A stretch of DNA of 64,000 nucleotides. Source: Lota lota. Taxonomy: Eukaryota; Chordata; Actinopteri; Gadiformes; Lotidae. The translations under genes and the position numbers were made by a program. Below the pieces are notes generated by a model. The model did no database searches. It was given only the letters and a program-made list of their open reading frames with translations, and was not told where the DNA came from. The stretch is from contig JACYXH010000802.1 in NCBI GenBank assembly GCA_026745465.1, positions 5,968,012 through 6,032,011 on the forward strand, written 5' to 3'. Of the stretch, positions 44,564-58,033 are shown piece after piece. The first letter of the stretch is position 1, and the number at the start of each line of letters is the position of its first letter.

Positions 44564-45802
44564 CACTATATTGCCAAAAGTTTTGGGATGCCTGCCTTAA
44601 CATGTACATGAAGGTTAATGACATCCCATTCTTAATCCGTAAGATTTAATATGGAGTCTGCCCACCCTTTGCAGCTATAACAGCTTCAACTGTTCTGGGA
44701 AGGCTTTCCACAAGGTTTAGGAGTATGTTTATGGGAATCTTTGACCATTCTTCTTGAAGCGCATTTGTGAGGTCAGGCACAGATGTTGGACGAGAAGGCC
44801 TGGCTTGCAGTCTCCGCTCTAATTCATCCCAAAGGTGTTCTATTGGGTTAAGGTCAGGACTCTGTGCAGGCCAGTCAAGTTCCTCCACACCAAACTCGCT
44901 CATCCATGTCTTTATGGACCTTGCTTTGTGCACTGGTGCGCAGTCATGTTGAAACAGGAAGGGGCCATCCCCAAACTGTTCCCAGAAAGTTGGGAGCATG
45001 AAATTGTCCAATATATCTTGGTATGCTGAAGCATTAACAGTTCCTTTCACTGGAACTAAGGGGCCAAGCCCAACCCCTGAAAAACAATCCCACACCATAA
45101 TCCCCCCTCCACCAAACTTTACACTTGGCACAATGCAGTCAGGCAAGTACCGTTCTCCTGGCAACCGCCAAACCCAGACTCGTCCATCGGATTGCCAGAC
45201 AGAGAAGCGTGATTCGTCACTCCAGAGAACACGTCTCACCCGCTCTAGTGTCCAGTGGCGGTGTGCTTTACACCACTGCATCCGACGCTTTGCATTGCAC
45301 TTGGTGATGTAAGGCTTGGATGCAGCTGCTCGGCCATGGAAACCCATTCCATGAAGAGCTCTACGCACTGTTCTTGAGCTAATCTGAAGGCCACACGAAG
45401 TTTGGAGGTCTGTAGCTATTGACTCTGCAGAAAGTTGGCGACTTCTGCGCACTGTGCGCCTCAGCATGCGTTGACCCAGCTCTGTGATTTTACGTGGCCT
45501 ACGACTTCGTGGCTGGGTTTCTGTTGTTCCCAATTGCTTCCACTTTGTTATAATACCACTAACAGTTGACCGTGGAATATCTATTAGTGAGGACATTTCC
45601 CGAATGGACTTATTGCACAGGTGGCAACCTTTCACGGTACCATCACCGAGCTCCTGAGAGCGACCCATTCTTTCACAAATGTTTGTAGAAGCAGTCTGCA
45701 TGCCTAGGTGCTTGATTTTATACACCTGTGGCCATGGAAGTGTTTGGAACACCTGAATTCAATGATTCGGAGGGGTGTCCCAATACTTTTGGCAATGTAG
45801 TG
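44564..45802 (-). mobile_element. Tc1/mariner-type DNA transposon, near full length
   Basis: The ends are inverted repeats: CACTATATTGCCAAAAG at 44564-44580 and its complement (CTTTTGGCAATGTAGTG) ending at 45802, with one mismatch. The right flank is TA, as expected for Tc1/mariner target duplication; the left flank is CA, so one target copy looks mutated. The 1239-bp element encodes one transposase on the minus strand. This plain DNA transposon family is common in fish genomes. Its coding frame is still open, suggesting a fairly recent insertion, but several substitutions at conserved sites argue against activity. Confidence 0.93.
44646..45668 (-). CDS. Tc1-like transposase, DD34E, open frame
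   Basis: 340 residues from MGRSQELG to the stop; the frame is open further upstream to 45752, but MGRSQ is the usual family start. Residues 1-100 form the two helix-turn-helix DNA-binding units, separated by an RSRRPRK stretch where relatives have a GRPR AT-hook-like motif. The catalytic triad is present: D151 in WSDESRF, D242 in FQHDCAP and E277 in DLNPIEHLW, with 34 residues between the last two. Oddities are MVWDCFSG, where relatives (and the second copy in this window) have [13 protein letters not shown] before the first catalytic Asp where I recall EQWRR, and a shortened [11 protein letters not shown] near the N-terminus. Function would be cut-and-paste transposition; activity is doubtful. 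Confidence 0.9.
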   Translation of the reverse strand: MGRSQELGDGTVKGCHLCNKSIREMSSLIDIPRSTVSGIITKWKQLGTTETQPRSRRPRKITELGQRMLRRTVRRSRQLSAESIATDLQTSCGLQISSRTVRRALHGMGFHGRAAASKPYITKCNAKRRMQWCKAHRHWTLERVRRVLWSDESRFSVWQSDGRVWVWRLPGERYLPDCIVPSVKFGGGGIMVWDCFSGVGLGPLVPVKGTVNASAYQDILDNFMLPTFWEQFGDGPFLFQHDCAPVHKARSIKTWMSEFGVEELDWPAQSPDLNPIEHLWDELERRLQARPSRPTSVPDLTNALQEEWSKIPINILLNLVESLPRTVEAVIAAKGGQTPY

Positions 45803-46552
45803 TATCAGAACATCAGAACAGTGTAATTTGTTTTTCCACCAGGAAGTAGGTCACTAAGGTGACAGGAAGCCTGCGGATATCTCTGAAGGAAATTCATTAT
45901 CTGTTTACCTGGGGGCCCTGGTGGATTAAGGGATGTTTTGGGAAGGTCACAGGTATAATCTCCATGCTCCCTCTTCACCGTGTGTGTGTGATGCAAGCGT
46001 GCACACCACATATATAGTGAAATATTATGGTTCTGAGTTCATTGAAGGTCATTCAAAGGTCACAGTAATAAAAGGTAATAAAAGGTGTGGCGCTAAAGTG
46101 TATTCATGTATCGGGTTGAGCGCACAAGGCAGTATATTCCCCCAAATAGCATTACACACACTTCTAAATTGTTCAAATCGCTTCTAAATTGCTCTCTTCT
46201 CAATGGGAAGTCTATGTCTATATCTGCTTTAAATATACTTGCACAAGAGGGAAGCTGCTTAGTTCAATATTCCGTTCAAGTATATTTTAGTAACATCAGC
46301 AAACAGTTCATAAATAAAACATTCTAAAATGACAACAAATAGGCAGATTATTGCTACAATTGCTACAGCCAAAGCTGTTGATTATTATTGGCTGGCCAGA
46401 TGACAAATATCATTCCATTTTCATAAGTCATTCCAAAATCTGATTTCAAACAAACTCTACATTTGAATAATAGAACTGCAGTAACAGAAATACATATAAA
46501 TAATGTTGCCCTTTGTATTAATGTGTGGGTGTTGTGTAACATGGTTTTGTGT

Positions 46553-46553
46553 G

Positions 46554-46608
<55 letters not shown>
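46553..46608. repeat. (GT)n microsatellite
   Basis: About 56 bp of GT after a GTGTTGTGTG lead. Confidence 0.97.
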
Positions 46609-46609
<1 letters not shown>

Positions 46610-47174
46610 CAGGGGTCCTGGAGACAGAGTGATAAGTAGGCCAGCAGCTGCCTCCCTAACAACTGATTTCCATTCAGCTTTGAAGCCTTTTCCCTATTAT
46701 TACAACCAAGCCGCATTTAACATATTAACATAACTAATATTCGCACAAACACATGCATGTACACATTGACAAACACTATTGAGTTTGTACTCCAGAATCA
46801 ATCTATTCACAGTGAAAGTGTGTGTGTGTGTGTGTTTTAGTCTGTGTGTTTTGCTGTGCAATTTTACTTGTGTGCCGCTTTAAAATGAAGGCTCTGTTAC
46901 AGAATATCTGTCCCCAGCCTGTAAGTGTGTGTGTGTGTCCTCTTTGTCTGTCTATCCTTTGATGAGAGAGGGCCAGCTCTGCCGATCAAAGAGATAATTT
47001 TTTTCTATCCTCTCTTGCAGTTTCTCCATCAGTGCACCTCTGCCCAACACACACACACACACACTTGCGAGTATATCGCATGCAGTGACAAACCACTCAT
47101 TCTGTCTCTCTCTTACAAACACACACACAACCACCTATGCAGATAAAAGGTCATACACATCCACGCAGTTACAC

Positions 47175-47218
<44 letters not shown>

Positions 47219-47636
47219 CATGCAAATGCACAGTAAGAGCCACTGGAGCGAAGGAAAGCACACAGCTGTGGACCAGCCCAGAGGCCTGTCCTTCCTCTCT
47301 CTCTCTTTTCTATCCCTCTCTCTCTTCATCTCCCCTTCTTTTTTCCTGCTTGCCGTTTCAACCATGCCCCTCTCTTATTCACTCTCTCCCTATGTCACTC
47401 TATTTCTGTCCTCTATGCCCATTTCTCTCTTCTCCCTAAGGCTCTCTCTCCATGTCTCTCTTTCTCTCTCTCTCTCTGACAGCCATGGCCAGTGGGACTC
47501 TACCAGAGGGCAAAGCAGGTCAGCGGGGGGAGAGGAAGGAACGAGGGCAGCATGACTGAATGAAAGATGGAGGGAGGGCTAGAATGTGTGTGTGTGTTTT
47601 TTTTGTCCGCCACTGCTCTTTAATTAGAATATTCCT

Positions 47637-47639
<3 letters not shown>

Positions 47640-47700
<61 letters not shown>
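47640..47700. repeat. (CA)n microsatellite
   Basis: About 61 bp of CA; a shorter one lies at 47175-47218. Confidence 0.97.
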
Positions 47701-47701
<1 letters not shown>

Positions 47702-49345
47702 GTATTTCTGGCTTGATAAATGACCATGATCATTGGTCAGCTTCATTCTGTACCCCTAACAGCTGGTCTTTCAGATGCAGATGCGTGGGTGAGAGAGAGG
47801 GAGAGAGAGAGGGAGTGAGAGCGAGTGTGTGTGTATGTGTGTTTGCTGACTTGTTCTGAGTGTGGGGGGAGTTCAGGCATGGACATCGACCAGTCCGAGG
47901 TGGAGGGAGCGGTGCCAACATGGCCACGTGTTCATCTTTCCCCCCTCCCCTTCATTGGGTGCTAAGGCCTGAAATCATGCTCCATCAGCAGCCTCATATA
48001 CTGCAGTACTCTCGGAGGTACACAGCAATATACTGCATGTATGTTTCCCCTGAAGTCCTTTTGAAAATAGTTTTTCAGATTCTCTTATGGGCCACTGGTA
48101 CTTCCTGAATTCCTGCCACAACAAAACTGTCTAATTTGACTCAAGTTTATTTATATAATCCTTAATGACATTAACTCAGAGGGGACTTTAGGACCAAGTA
48201 AGTTTTATGGAAACTATTAAAACAAGCACAACGCTTATGACAGTATAATGACAGTTATATTGGACATTAGTTTTGTATGTGTAACACAAGCTGAGGCACA
48301 TTACGATCATGTTGAAAGCATGAAGCATGGGGGAAGAGACACAGACAGTATATCAAGGGTCACAATGAAGAGTTGTCAACAATGACCTTTACATCTTGAA
48401 GAATAAATGGTGTTGTCTACTTCATTTTATATGTATGGGTTTGGTTTTGGAGAAGGGGTCTGTGGCTCTGTGCAAAGTAAGGTTTAACCTTGCTGTTGGA
48501 AATCAGGACTATGCAGAATCATTTTAGATGACTCAACATCACAACTTTAACGAGAGCAATCAGACTGTGTGTGTGTGTGTGTGTGTGTGCGTATGTTTGT
48601 GTTTGCGTGAGCCAAATAAACCAATTAGCCACTTGTTGTGGTAGTAGCAGCCCCTCAAACCAAAGCAAAAAGAAAGATGTGGTGGAATTGGACATCGAAC
48701 CATCCATCCCTCCATCCATGTTCCATCCACCAACCTTCCGTTCATCATCTATCTTCCATCTATTTTTAATCCATCCATCTTCTATCCATCCATCAGCCAT
48801 CTTTCAGCCACGCGTACATCCATCTGAGGAGTTGCTCCTCTAGAGAACAACTGATTAATCTCAAATGGTTCCTTATCATTGTGACAGTACCAGCAATGTG
48901 TTGTTGCAACTGAATGAGGCTTATCCATTTCCAGATAAAGAGATGTGTATGGGAAGCTAAATGAGGCATAGATGTCAGCCCAGCTGTCTGTGTGGTGGAG
49001 TATAGTGACCACATATTGCCACTAAAAACACCCTTCACTATGTGCTCAAGAACATACGACTTCAACAACTTTTTATACTTCACTAGTTATTAACAGGATG
49101 TTTTATCTTTGTATGTCCAATACTGACTATGTTCTCAATTTTGAGAGCTTTTGCTCTTCAGTCATATGAAAATATTCTGTTGTGGTTTCTCTTTGACCAT
49201 ATACATCTTGCCTCTCAGTATGTGTAGTGTGTGTGTGTGTGTGCGCGCGTGTTTGTGTATGTGTGTCTCATCAAGATCACCAAGCGGCTCATCAAAATTG
49301 AACTCTGTTTGCGTGATTTACTCTGTCAGTCAGTGTGTGCTAGTG

Positions 49346-49830
49346 CAGTGGTTCCCAACCTTTGACTTTAGGTGTACCATTCAATTGGCATCAAGACCTT
49401 TCGGTGACCACCGCATAGGTAAACGGTAAAAAAAGTATTAATACACATGCAGTGGCTGAGCAAAGACTGCCAGCGCCCCTCAATTATTACTGCAATAAGG
49501 CCATGACCAGTAGGAAACTGTGGAAAGAAAAAGTCAGCAATGCTGCTTATGCTCCTAGTGTGTTTATTTAGCAAACACAATAATACAAACCATCAATGGA
49601 AAACCTTACAGTGGAAAACATTTGATGGAATGCACAAAGTTACACTAGTTTTTCAAATAATAACAAGCCATAATACTACAAGTACTGAACAATAGTTATA
49701 ATAAAATGATATCCAATTATGTATATATGAATAATTATATTGTTGTAAAGTCTTTCTAGAATAAAAATCCTACATACCACCTGCAGTACACTCGCGGACC
49801 ACCAGTGTTAGACGTGGTTCAAAAACACTG
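49346..49830. mobile_element. Possible hAT-like non-autonomous element
   Basis: The left end CAGTGGTTCCCAACCTTTGA is the typical start of many vertebrate hAT elements, and the right end GTGGTTCAAAAACACTG closes with CACTG. A GACCACCG/CGGACCACC pair lies inside each end. The flanking 8-mers do not match, so target duplication is not supported. No transposase is seen. Confidence 0.4.
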
Positions 49831-49940
49831 TTTGAGTATGCTTGTGTGTCCAATGCATGTCTTGGTGACGGGTTTTTCAAAGGAAAAAATAAGAATGACA
49901 GAAAATAATATCTTGTTGCAGACTCTCTCTCACTCCCCCC

Positions 49941-49971
<31 letters not shown>

Positions 49972-50851
49972 ACTCACACACAACTAACTAACACTGACAT
50001 AATCAGCTAGGGATTAGAATACAGAACAAGAGGCAGACAGACAGGCAGATCTACAGTCAATGTCCCAAGGAGAGGATGCCAGGCTACCTGACCATTTCTG
50101 GAGTCACACTCACAAACACACACAGACAGACAGCATTGCTGTACGGTCCCATGTTGAGGCGTGTGGTCTTGCAGTTCTAGTGTGTGTTGCGCGGGCAGGT
50201 GGTGCTACCATTGTGAGAGTGTTCTTGCATAGCCTTTTAACTAGGAAGCTACACATGCAAACATTCATGCACAAATGAGTACTTCATAAATAATAAATAA
50301 AAAGTAAATCTCACAATAATGGCATTTAGCAGCTAAATGAGAAATTCTAAATAGCAAATAATACGTATATGTACCTGTATATACAAAAAATCCATACAGA
50401 ATATCTTATTTTCCAAACTGATTCAGGTGTTTTTGATGGGCCATAGTTTTCGTCTGCTTGATGGGAACATGAGTACGAGCAACGATTTGACTATTGATAG
50501 TTTTCTATTGATTCTATCCCCAGCCCTGATATCTGCTGGTTGCTGCACCAACTCTTGTAGGAGCGTAAAGCTTTGGGATAGGTAAGTTACTTGTCCTGTG
50601 TGAACTACACTGCATTTCTGTGTGGGTTTGTTGAGACTCCCCTGACGTGGCCCCATTCACAAATGCATTTTTTTCAACAGGAAGTTATCTGTAGCCAATC
50701 AGAAAGCTCCTTCTATTTCAGCGAATCACGGATGAGTACATTCGAGGGTTTCATTTAATGTGATCACATAGCGCTACATCTGCGCAGTCTGCAATTATAA
50801 ACAGGATGTCCATTGCATCCCCTCTGTAGATATAAGTATTATCGTCAATGT

Positions 50852-50928
50852 CAGTAGTGTCACTACTGTCACTAGTGTTGCTAGCCATAGATATACACAC
50901 ACACATATATATGGCTAGCAACGCTAGT
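50852..50928. repeat. Inverted repeats able to form hairpins
   Basis: ACTAGTGTTGCTAGCCAT at 50871-50888 pairs with ATGGCTAGCAACGCTAGT at 50911-50928 (17 of 18 positions), and AT-rich loop bases extend the stem. A separate perfect 8-bp hairpin, CAGTAGTG-T-CACTACTG, lies at 50852-50868. Confidence 0.8.
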
Positions 50929-51477
50929 TGTTGAACATCACACAAGACAAGCAGTTTGCAAATGCAGGGTCAACAGTTTGTATATAAATGTAACAAAGAT
51001 GTTTTTGATTTAAATCACAAATACCTTTTAATACATATATTTGTGTGCATCAGAAATACATTTGTGAATCTTATTTTAGTCATACATGTGGATTCTATAG
51101 AACGATAAATATTTTAGTAATTTATATAGAAATCCCAAAATACATTTGTGAATCCTTCTGTGTGCATGCATTAACACTGAGACTCATCTGACTCCATAAG
51201 CAAGTTATTGTGTGTGTGTGCGCGCGTGCGTGCATGCGTGCGTGTGTGTGTGGGCATTCAACAAGGGGTCACCGTGGCCTGACCCCCGCCTTAATGCGTT
51301 GGCTGCAGGGTGGTAGAATGGGAGGTGGATGGATGGAGGGAGGGAGGTGGTGGGTGAGAGTAAATATTTAATGACAAGGTGCTCCTTAATGGTGGAATGT
51401 ATCAGCTCCTGGGTTTCACCTGGGGCGACTCGCTCCCTGGGTTCTGCTGAGCAGGGGATTACCGCCCGCCGTCCATC

Positions 51478-51790
51478 ACCACCACCACCACCTACCTCAC
51501 CCACTCACCACCACCACCACCCTCACCCACTCACCACCACCCTCACCCACTCACCACCACCACCACCACCCTCACCCACTCACCACCACCACCACCCTCA
51601 CCCACTCACCACCACCATCACCCACTCACCACCACCACCACCCTCACCCACTCACCACCACCACCACCCTCACCCACTCACCACCACCATCACCCACTCA
51701 CCACCACCACCACCACCCTCAGCCACTCACCACCCTCACCCTCACCACCACCACTCTCACCAACCCCACCACCACCACCCCTCAACCACC
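51478..51790. repeat. CCA-rich minisatellite
   Basis: Tandem blocks of CTCACCCACTCACCACCACC with varying numbers of CAC triplets, giving units of about 21-27 bp. The apparent His/Pro-rich frames are artefacts of the repeat. Confidence 0.9.
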
Positions 51791-53103
51791 CACCACTCTT
51801 TAGATAGACACACAGTTGGGGTGGGGCGGTCAGGGACATGTCATCTGTTGCTGTGCATTTTCTCACCTGCTTTTTTTCCTTTCTTTCTTTCCTAACATAC
51901 ATCCTTCCCTCCTTTCCTTGCAGCTTTGACGCCTCCTGACCGTGATGTGCCCTCAACTTCTCGAGCCATTGGATGCTGCACAGCCAACTCGCCACAAGGA
52001 GAGAGAGACAGAGAGACAGCATGGCGGTTGATGGAGGGATGGGTGAACGAAAAGACACCTGTCTCTTAATGTGAGAGTTCCAACACTTTGCGATCAGGAA
52101 GTCCTGCGCTGAGGATGCAGGAAAGGACAGTGATAGACCACCCCCCCCCCCCCCCACCAACCATCCTGTCTCTCTTTCTCTCTATGATGTCACGTTGGCT
52201 AAGCTACTGCTGCTGCTGTGATGGACCTCCGTGAAACCCAGCACCCCCCCCCCCCCCCCCCCCACCATCCAACATTGCCAAATGAAACTGACGCAGGTAG
52301 CAAAAAACAAACCAACAAGAACAAATTGATATGCGATTATATTTGCCTACAAAATATAATGATAGAGAACGAGTGCATTGAGGAAAGAAACAAAAAAAGA
52401 TGTTTAGATTAATGGCTATTCTCAGCACAGTGATCTTTTCATACCTCAAAGAAAAAAGTAAATTGTAATTCTGATATTCATATAATATTGAGAGATAATT
52501 TGTTTTTTATAACAACCTGATGTATAAGTATCGAAAAAGATGAGTCATTGTTATAAAATGTGATGGTTCAGAAGATCTCTGCTTACAAAGTGATGTTGTC
52601 ATAGGGGTCGAGGTTGTCAATCTTTGTAAAGTAGTTACTGATTAATGAACAAAAAAATCGTTTTCCACAAATTGAATGGAGTTAAACATGAAATAATTAA
52701 AAATGTCAAATGTTTGTTGGCAGAAAGGAAATCATATGCTCCTTTTACCAATGCGGTTGTTTTCTCGCCCCGAGGCACAAACAACATCCTCTGTTTATTC
52801 ATGATTCATTATTTTGGTTCATTTATGTATTTGTTTTTGCTCATTCGTTTCCAAATTTGTTTATTGCAGTATTTTCATATTCATGACAGTTTGTAATTAT
52901 GACATGAGAGAATAGGAGATAAGGAGTGGCTATATTATTATTATTATATATTAAGTACTCTGGTCTTTTGTGCGAATAATAAAATAAAATAAAATAATTA
53001 CATCCTGGTGTAACAGCGAAACAAATAGTAAAACCAATACAGAACCTTGTGTCAGAGTTCCCACTGTCGACCGTGTAACCATGGCAACTCCCCCCCCCCC
53101 CCC

Positions 53104-53139
53104 GTGTGTGTGTGTGTGTCTGTGTGTGTGTGTGTGTGT

Positions 53140-53184
<45 letters not shown>

Positions 53185-53195
53185 CGTGCGTGCGT
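53104..53195. repeat. (TG)n with (CGTG)n tail
   Basis: TG repeat with TC interruptions, preceded by a 13-nt C run and ending in four CGTG units. Confidence 0.95.
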
Positions 53196-53966
53196 GATTA
53201 TCCCCCTCAACTCAACCCATGGGTCTGTTTTGGTTTTGGACGGCGTGCCTCCCTGTTTCACCATCAGCCAAATAAACAAACACATACATATATCAAAGGG
53301 TTCCACAACATGGGATATCGGACGGGGATCCTTTGGGATCTGAGCGCATCGGCGTAAATACCGGAACGAAAAAAGATCCCTAGTTTGGGGGCATGTCCTC
53401 AGGTTTGGAGGGGGTAACGCAGAACACGTTTGGGAGCCACCCACGTTCTCACAGCAGCGCGGTCGTAAAGGCGTTCCAGGGTGTTTGCTCCATAACAGAT
53501 TTTCTTTTGTGAGCTCTGTAACAACACAACATACTGACAATCAGCGTCTCTGCTGAGGTCCCAGAGCTGGGGATCTGCCAATCTGTAATGAGGCACGATT
53601 AAGAGAGAGGGAAATTGTATCCCAGGGTGGTGGAGAGATCCTGTACACAGGATTTCAACTAGCAGCACAGCGCAACACGTAGTACCACACGTATTTATGC
53701 ATCATTTGACGCTTAGTTTCCGTGTTCACATTAGGACGGTGCTCCTCATTTTGTACTTGACTCCGTCAGAGTGCGATTAGGACGAATGGCTCTGGTCTGG
53801 AGTGATGAAAGATGTTCGCTTTCAACTGCAGACATGGGATTAATGAAGGTGACATTTACATTCTGTGCATACCCACCCACGCGCACGCACACACAAGCGT
53901 GCAATACGTGCATACACACAGACAAACGCACACACACAAACACACACACGCAAGCACAAATAGTCA

Positions 53967-54006
<40 letters not shown>

Positions 54007-54741
54007 CTGTTGCTCTTCTCCTGTGATTTGTAAGACGTTGTTGATGACCGTAACATAACAGTATATAACAAATCCTTATCTTTTTAAAAACCTGAGAGTA
54101 GTATATCTGCTTAGTTTTATAAATATATAACAGGTATTATTTTTGACGTACTGACATTATATAACTAGTATATCCAGAGATGTATGTATAAGATATAAGA
54201 AAATGTCTTTATGTAATAAAGAGTACTCAGAGGACAGTGTTTCTTAATTCATTTGACCAGCATCACACCCACACAGCTAAGTCTTTGGATTAAATGCAAT
54301 GACTTTTTGACATGGACAGCTCAATTTCCAAAATGGAATAGACTTTATGGAATTTGGCTTTATGGAATAGAGCCAAATCATTAAAGTGTTGCATAATACC
54401 AATAGAGCTTCATATAATCAGATTTAATCTGAGGAGAACGAGACATATAATCCCCAATGTTACTAAAATGGCACACAGTGCAGCGATGTTCTGAATGTTC
54501 TGTCCACCGTGCTAACATCTTAATCCATCTATTCTCAAGATTATATATTTCCATTTGAAACGGTAAAGCCGGGAGAAACGTTTGAAAGGAAACACAGTAT
54601 TGATTGTTTTCCTTCAGTCAATTGTGCTTATTCATGCTGGCTGTATTGGAACGCTAAAGTGCCTTTTCCCACAATGTTGGATTCCCAGTAACCATGCCCG
54701 TACAGTGGACCCTGCCAACCTTATTGTTTATCCTGTTGTGT

Positions 54742-54742
<1 letters not shown>

Positions 54743-54831
<89 letters not shown>

Positions 54832-54836
54832 TCTCA

Positions 54837-54893
<57 letters not shown>
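54743..54893. repeat. Compound (CA)n-(GA)n-G-run microsatellite
   Basis: (CA)n at 54743-54829, a 10-bp spacer TTTCTCAGTG, (GA)n at 54840-54889, then a G run. Confidence 0.97.
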
Positions 54894-54897
<4 letters not shown>

Positions 54898-57815
54898 AGA
54901 GTCATTGCAAATATGACTTGCATTTCTAACAACACTTGGATCCCTCCCATCCCAGTGTCCAACTGCTTTGCTCTGTGCGCGTCGATTTTACTATATACTT
55001 ACTGAAGTGGGGTATTGTCTAGCAAGCAGCATGCGCGGCCTCATAAAGATATCCTGCTGGTGGGGAACTTAATTCCCCTGGCAGACCGATACAGTGACGC
55101 AGGCTTGCTGCTGCAAACTGAAGGTTGTGCAGGATATTGTAGTGTAGCAGCAGCATTCCACATATTTATCCTGACTCATCCTCTGCTACATGAGAATAAT
55201 AACCATGTTTCACATAAACCTCGACATATTTATTGTTGCCATATATTGCCTTTTTTTATTTATATGCATTTATCATTTAGGACTTCCAGTATTAGTTATT
55301 CATTGATATATTGCTTTGCCACAGATTTAAGTAAAGGTGTCAATTGATTACATGATGCGGTGAAACGGAAGATGAATTCCTCGCAATATTTAGTACATTT
55401 AGTAATCATATATTTTGAGCACAGACACAGGCCGGTCGGGCTTATGTTCTTTAGTTATGTTTTAGTTTAGTTTAGACAAGGTTCAGTCAACTGTGGCAAA
55501 CCCTGACCGGACAAACAAAATAATGTACATCAAAACACATCTCTAATGCAGTGGTTATATACGGCCACTATAATTGTAATACCTCAACTGAAACATTTCT
55601 AAATGTGTACCTACACTAACTAACCTTGATGGATGATGAATAAACTATGTCTCCTTTTCTCCTCAAATCAAATTGCTTTAGAGAGAAAGAAATCCCAGCA
55701 TTGATTTGAGTCGTAGGTGTTTTGGTGGGTTTTCCCATTTAGGTACTCTTAGGCTTTGAAAGTGTTACATAGTGAAAGTTTAACAACTTGTGCAATACCC
55801 AAACAGCTATTTGTTACTACTTAAACCTTGTTACGTTCATACCTAACCATGCCTAACATGATCCCTACACTATATCTCACTTGGCTTATCTTACTTGAAC
55901 TGCTACATCTGTTAGGATCCACCTTTACCCATTTTGGTGCGTGTAACTTGGGTCCACCCAGAGTCTCACCAGCGTAATACTTATGCTAAAATACAGCCCA
56001 GGGTTCAGTGTGTCAGATATAGGATGCATATACATAGCTTCATTTCCTTATTACTGTCTGTGTGTGCATGCATGAACCATTTTGCTCTAGGGAGATCGAC
56101 CATTTCCTTTTTATTTATTGATTCGTTTTAAAACCCTCTTTGTATTACTGTAAATGTAATGGGTGTGTGTGAGAGTTAGAATGGTGTTCTCTATAAACAG
56201 CAGTTGTATTGATTTCTCTGTGGCTACCAGACATGGGCGATAGTTCCCCTATTATTTATTAACTGGTGAAGGCGAGGGATCAAACTCATTTAAATATGAG
56301 CCACCCACACTACTCGCCTCACCCCACGCCAAGACTTGGGGTGGGCACACACACCGTGATATGAAGAGCAGTGGTGTGCTGATTTAGCCCTATCTCTGTC
56401 AGCAAATTATACAAGACACACACATCCCTGCAATCTGCATTGCAGCAGAGTGGGAGGGTCTCTCTCTCTCTGTCTCTTTCACTCTCTCTCTCTTTCACCT
56501 GCAGGGGATGTGCATGCATGTGTGCATTGCTACCTGTCAATTGCTATGCCTACTGGTCCGACTGTGTGAGTTTGCATCAACCTCTACATTTGTCCTTTCC
56601 CCCAAAAATGCTTTCTTTTAAAAATGTCCCTATAATGTAAGTACTTTAACATTTCCCCCTTACAAGATGAAATCCTGCTTTTGAGATGGAGAATACATGT
56701 GGTAGAGAGTGGGGCAGGTTGGCAGGTGCTATAGTACTGATGATTGCTCCTTGCTGTCTGAATGAGAATGTTAGCAGGTCGCTACGATACAGATGGATGC
56801 ATTTAAACAATGAAACGGACAGACCATCAATCTTTTTTTATATATACAAACAGCATACACACTGGGAGAACTTCCTTGTGTGTATGAAATGTGCTTTTTG
56901 TATATTATATATATGAGTATATACTATATGTGGTAACGGAAAAAATAGAAAGGGATTCATCGATATGGAATGCTTTGATTGAACTCAAGGACTGAAGATC
57001 TAACAGATGGTTTGAACAGATGTGGGAGGCTCATAACCTACATGTTACACAATAATATATACTATATGGTTATAAAATATTCTTAAAACAACGATTTGTT
57101 TCCATATAGGCTGGTGTCAGATAGAAATGTAAATAGCACAGGATCTTTATAGGAAAAGTAATACTTAGTCAATTACATTTTCATATGTATATTTTCATAT
57201 AAATACACGTTAGAATGTTCTAGCGTGTCACTTATGCAATATTGCAAATGTCAACAAAATCCCACATCACTGTTGGACCCAAACACACATTCAGAATAAG
57301 GCTTCAAAACATTGGAATCAACCAAGCTGACAGCCAAACACCACAATTACTGACTTCAGCTGTTTTCCATAAAGCTTTTAGCATTTAGATGTGTTGCTAT
57401 GACAACTTGATGCAGTTTTAGTGGTCATGATCTGATTTCCCCTGCAGCTGTGATTATGATACACGTTTAAACTTTACCAATTTCAAGCATTTATCTATTT
57501 TCAACAGTTTGTTGTCGTTTATTGTGAGATAAGATCTACACTTAATCAAGAAACATGTTAAAAGCATAGATGCATCTTTAATCTCACCATTGGTTTCTGA
57601 AGGGACATTTCAAAGCCAGATGTTTAGTTTCATGGTGGTTGCCATGTCAATGAATCAGAACACATCCACCACCTGGTGAATTTAACCATCAAGCTAGCCT
57701 TTTTCATACCTGTCATCTGTTTACATGTTATGTGTTACTTTTATCCATATCTTAAAGTGCATTAAGGCCACATTACATAATAATGTAAGACAGCACATGT
57801 GCGTGCCACACACAC

Positions 57816-57852
<37 letters not shown>

Positions 57853-57924
57853 CATCTTAAGCATGCACTCACACACTCCTCTTCCTGGCTCATTGGTTAC
57901 GAAGAGACATACAGTGTATTCAGG

Positions 57925-58033
57925 TAAGGAGCAGGCAAGGGCTAGGGACGTCTACAGCCTGTGGAAACTGGGGATTGAGAACCTTTTGGCTGGGAGTCAA
58001 CCACCCTACCCACTAAACAACTACACTGCCTTT
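57925..58033 (-). mobile_element. tRNA-derived SINE fragment
   Basis: Read on the minus strand the sequence starts GGCAGTGTAGTTG...TTTAGTGGGTAGGG, an A-box-like promoter. About 30 bp later comes GGTTCTCAATCCCC, a decayed B box (usual form GGTTCGAATCCC). This is the 5' head of a tRNA-derived SINE. The body beyond is not clear. It is too degenerate and too short for a working tRNA gene. Confidence 0.55.

Larger units (their letters stand above)
45803..57924 (+). other. Presumed CCDC85A intron 2, middle part
   Basis: No supported exon. It contains microsatellites, the CCA-rich minisatellite, the possible hAT-like element, the hairpin at 50.9 kb and several C runs. The block 57290-57720 is low in repeats with balanced composition and could be conserved non-coding DNA. 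Confidence 0.5.

Noticed and set aside
47482-47517. 36-nt micro-exon-like segment between a CT-rich acceptor and a GTCAGC donor
   Set aside because: The splice sites come from a CT repeat and a weak donor; the peptide PWPVGLYQRAKQ is not recognised and nothing links it to the gene.
51329-51895. Long His/Pro/Thr-rich open frame
   Set aside because: It is produced by the CCA-rich minisatellite; no splice sites or domain.
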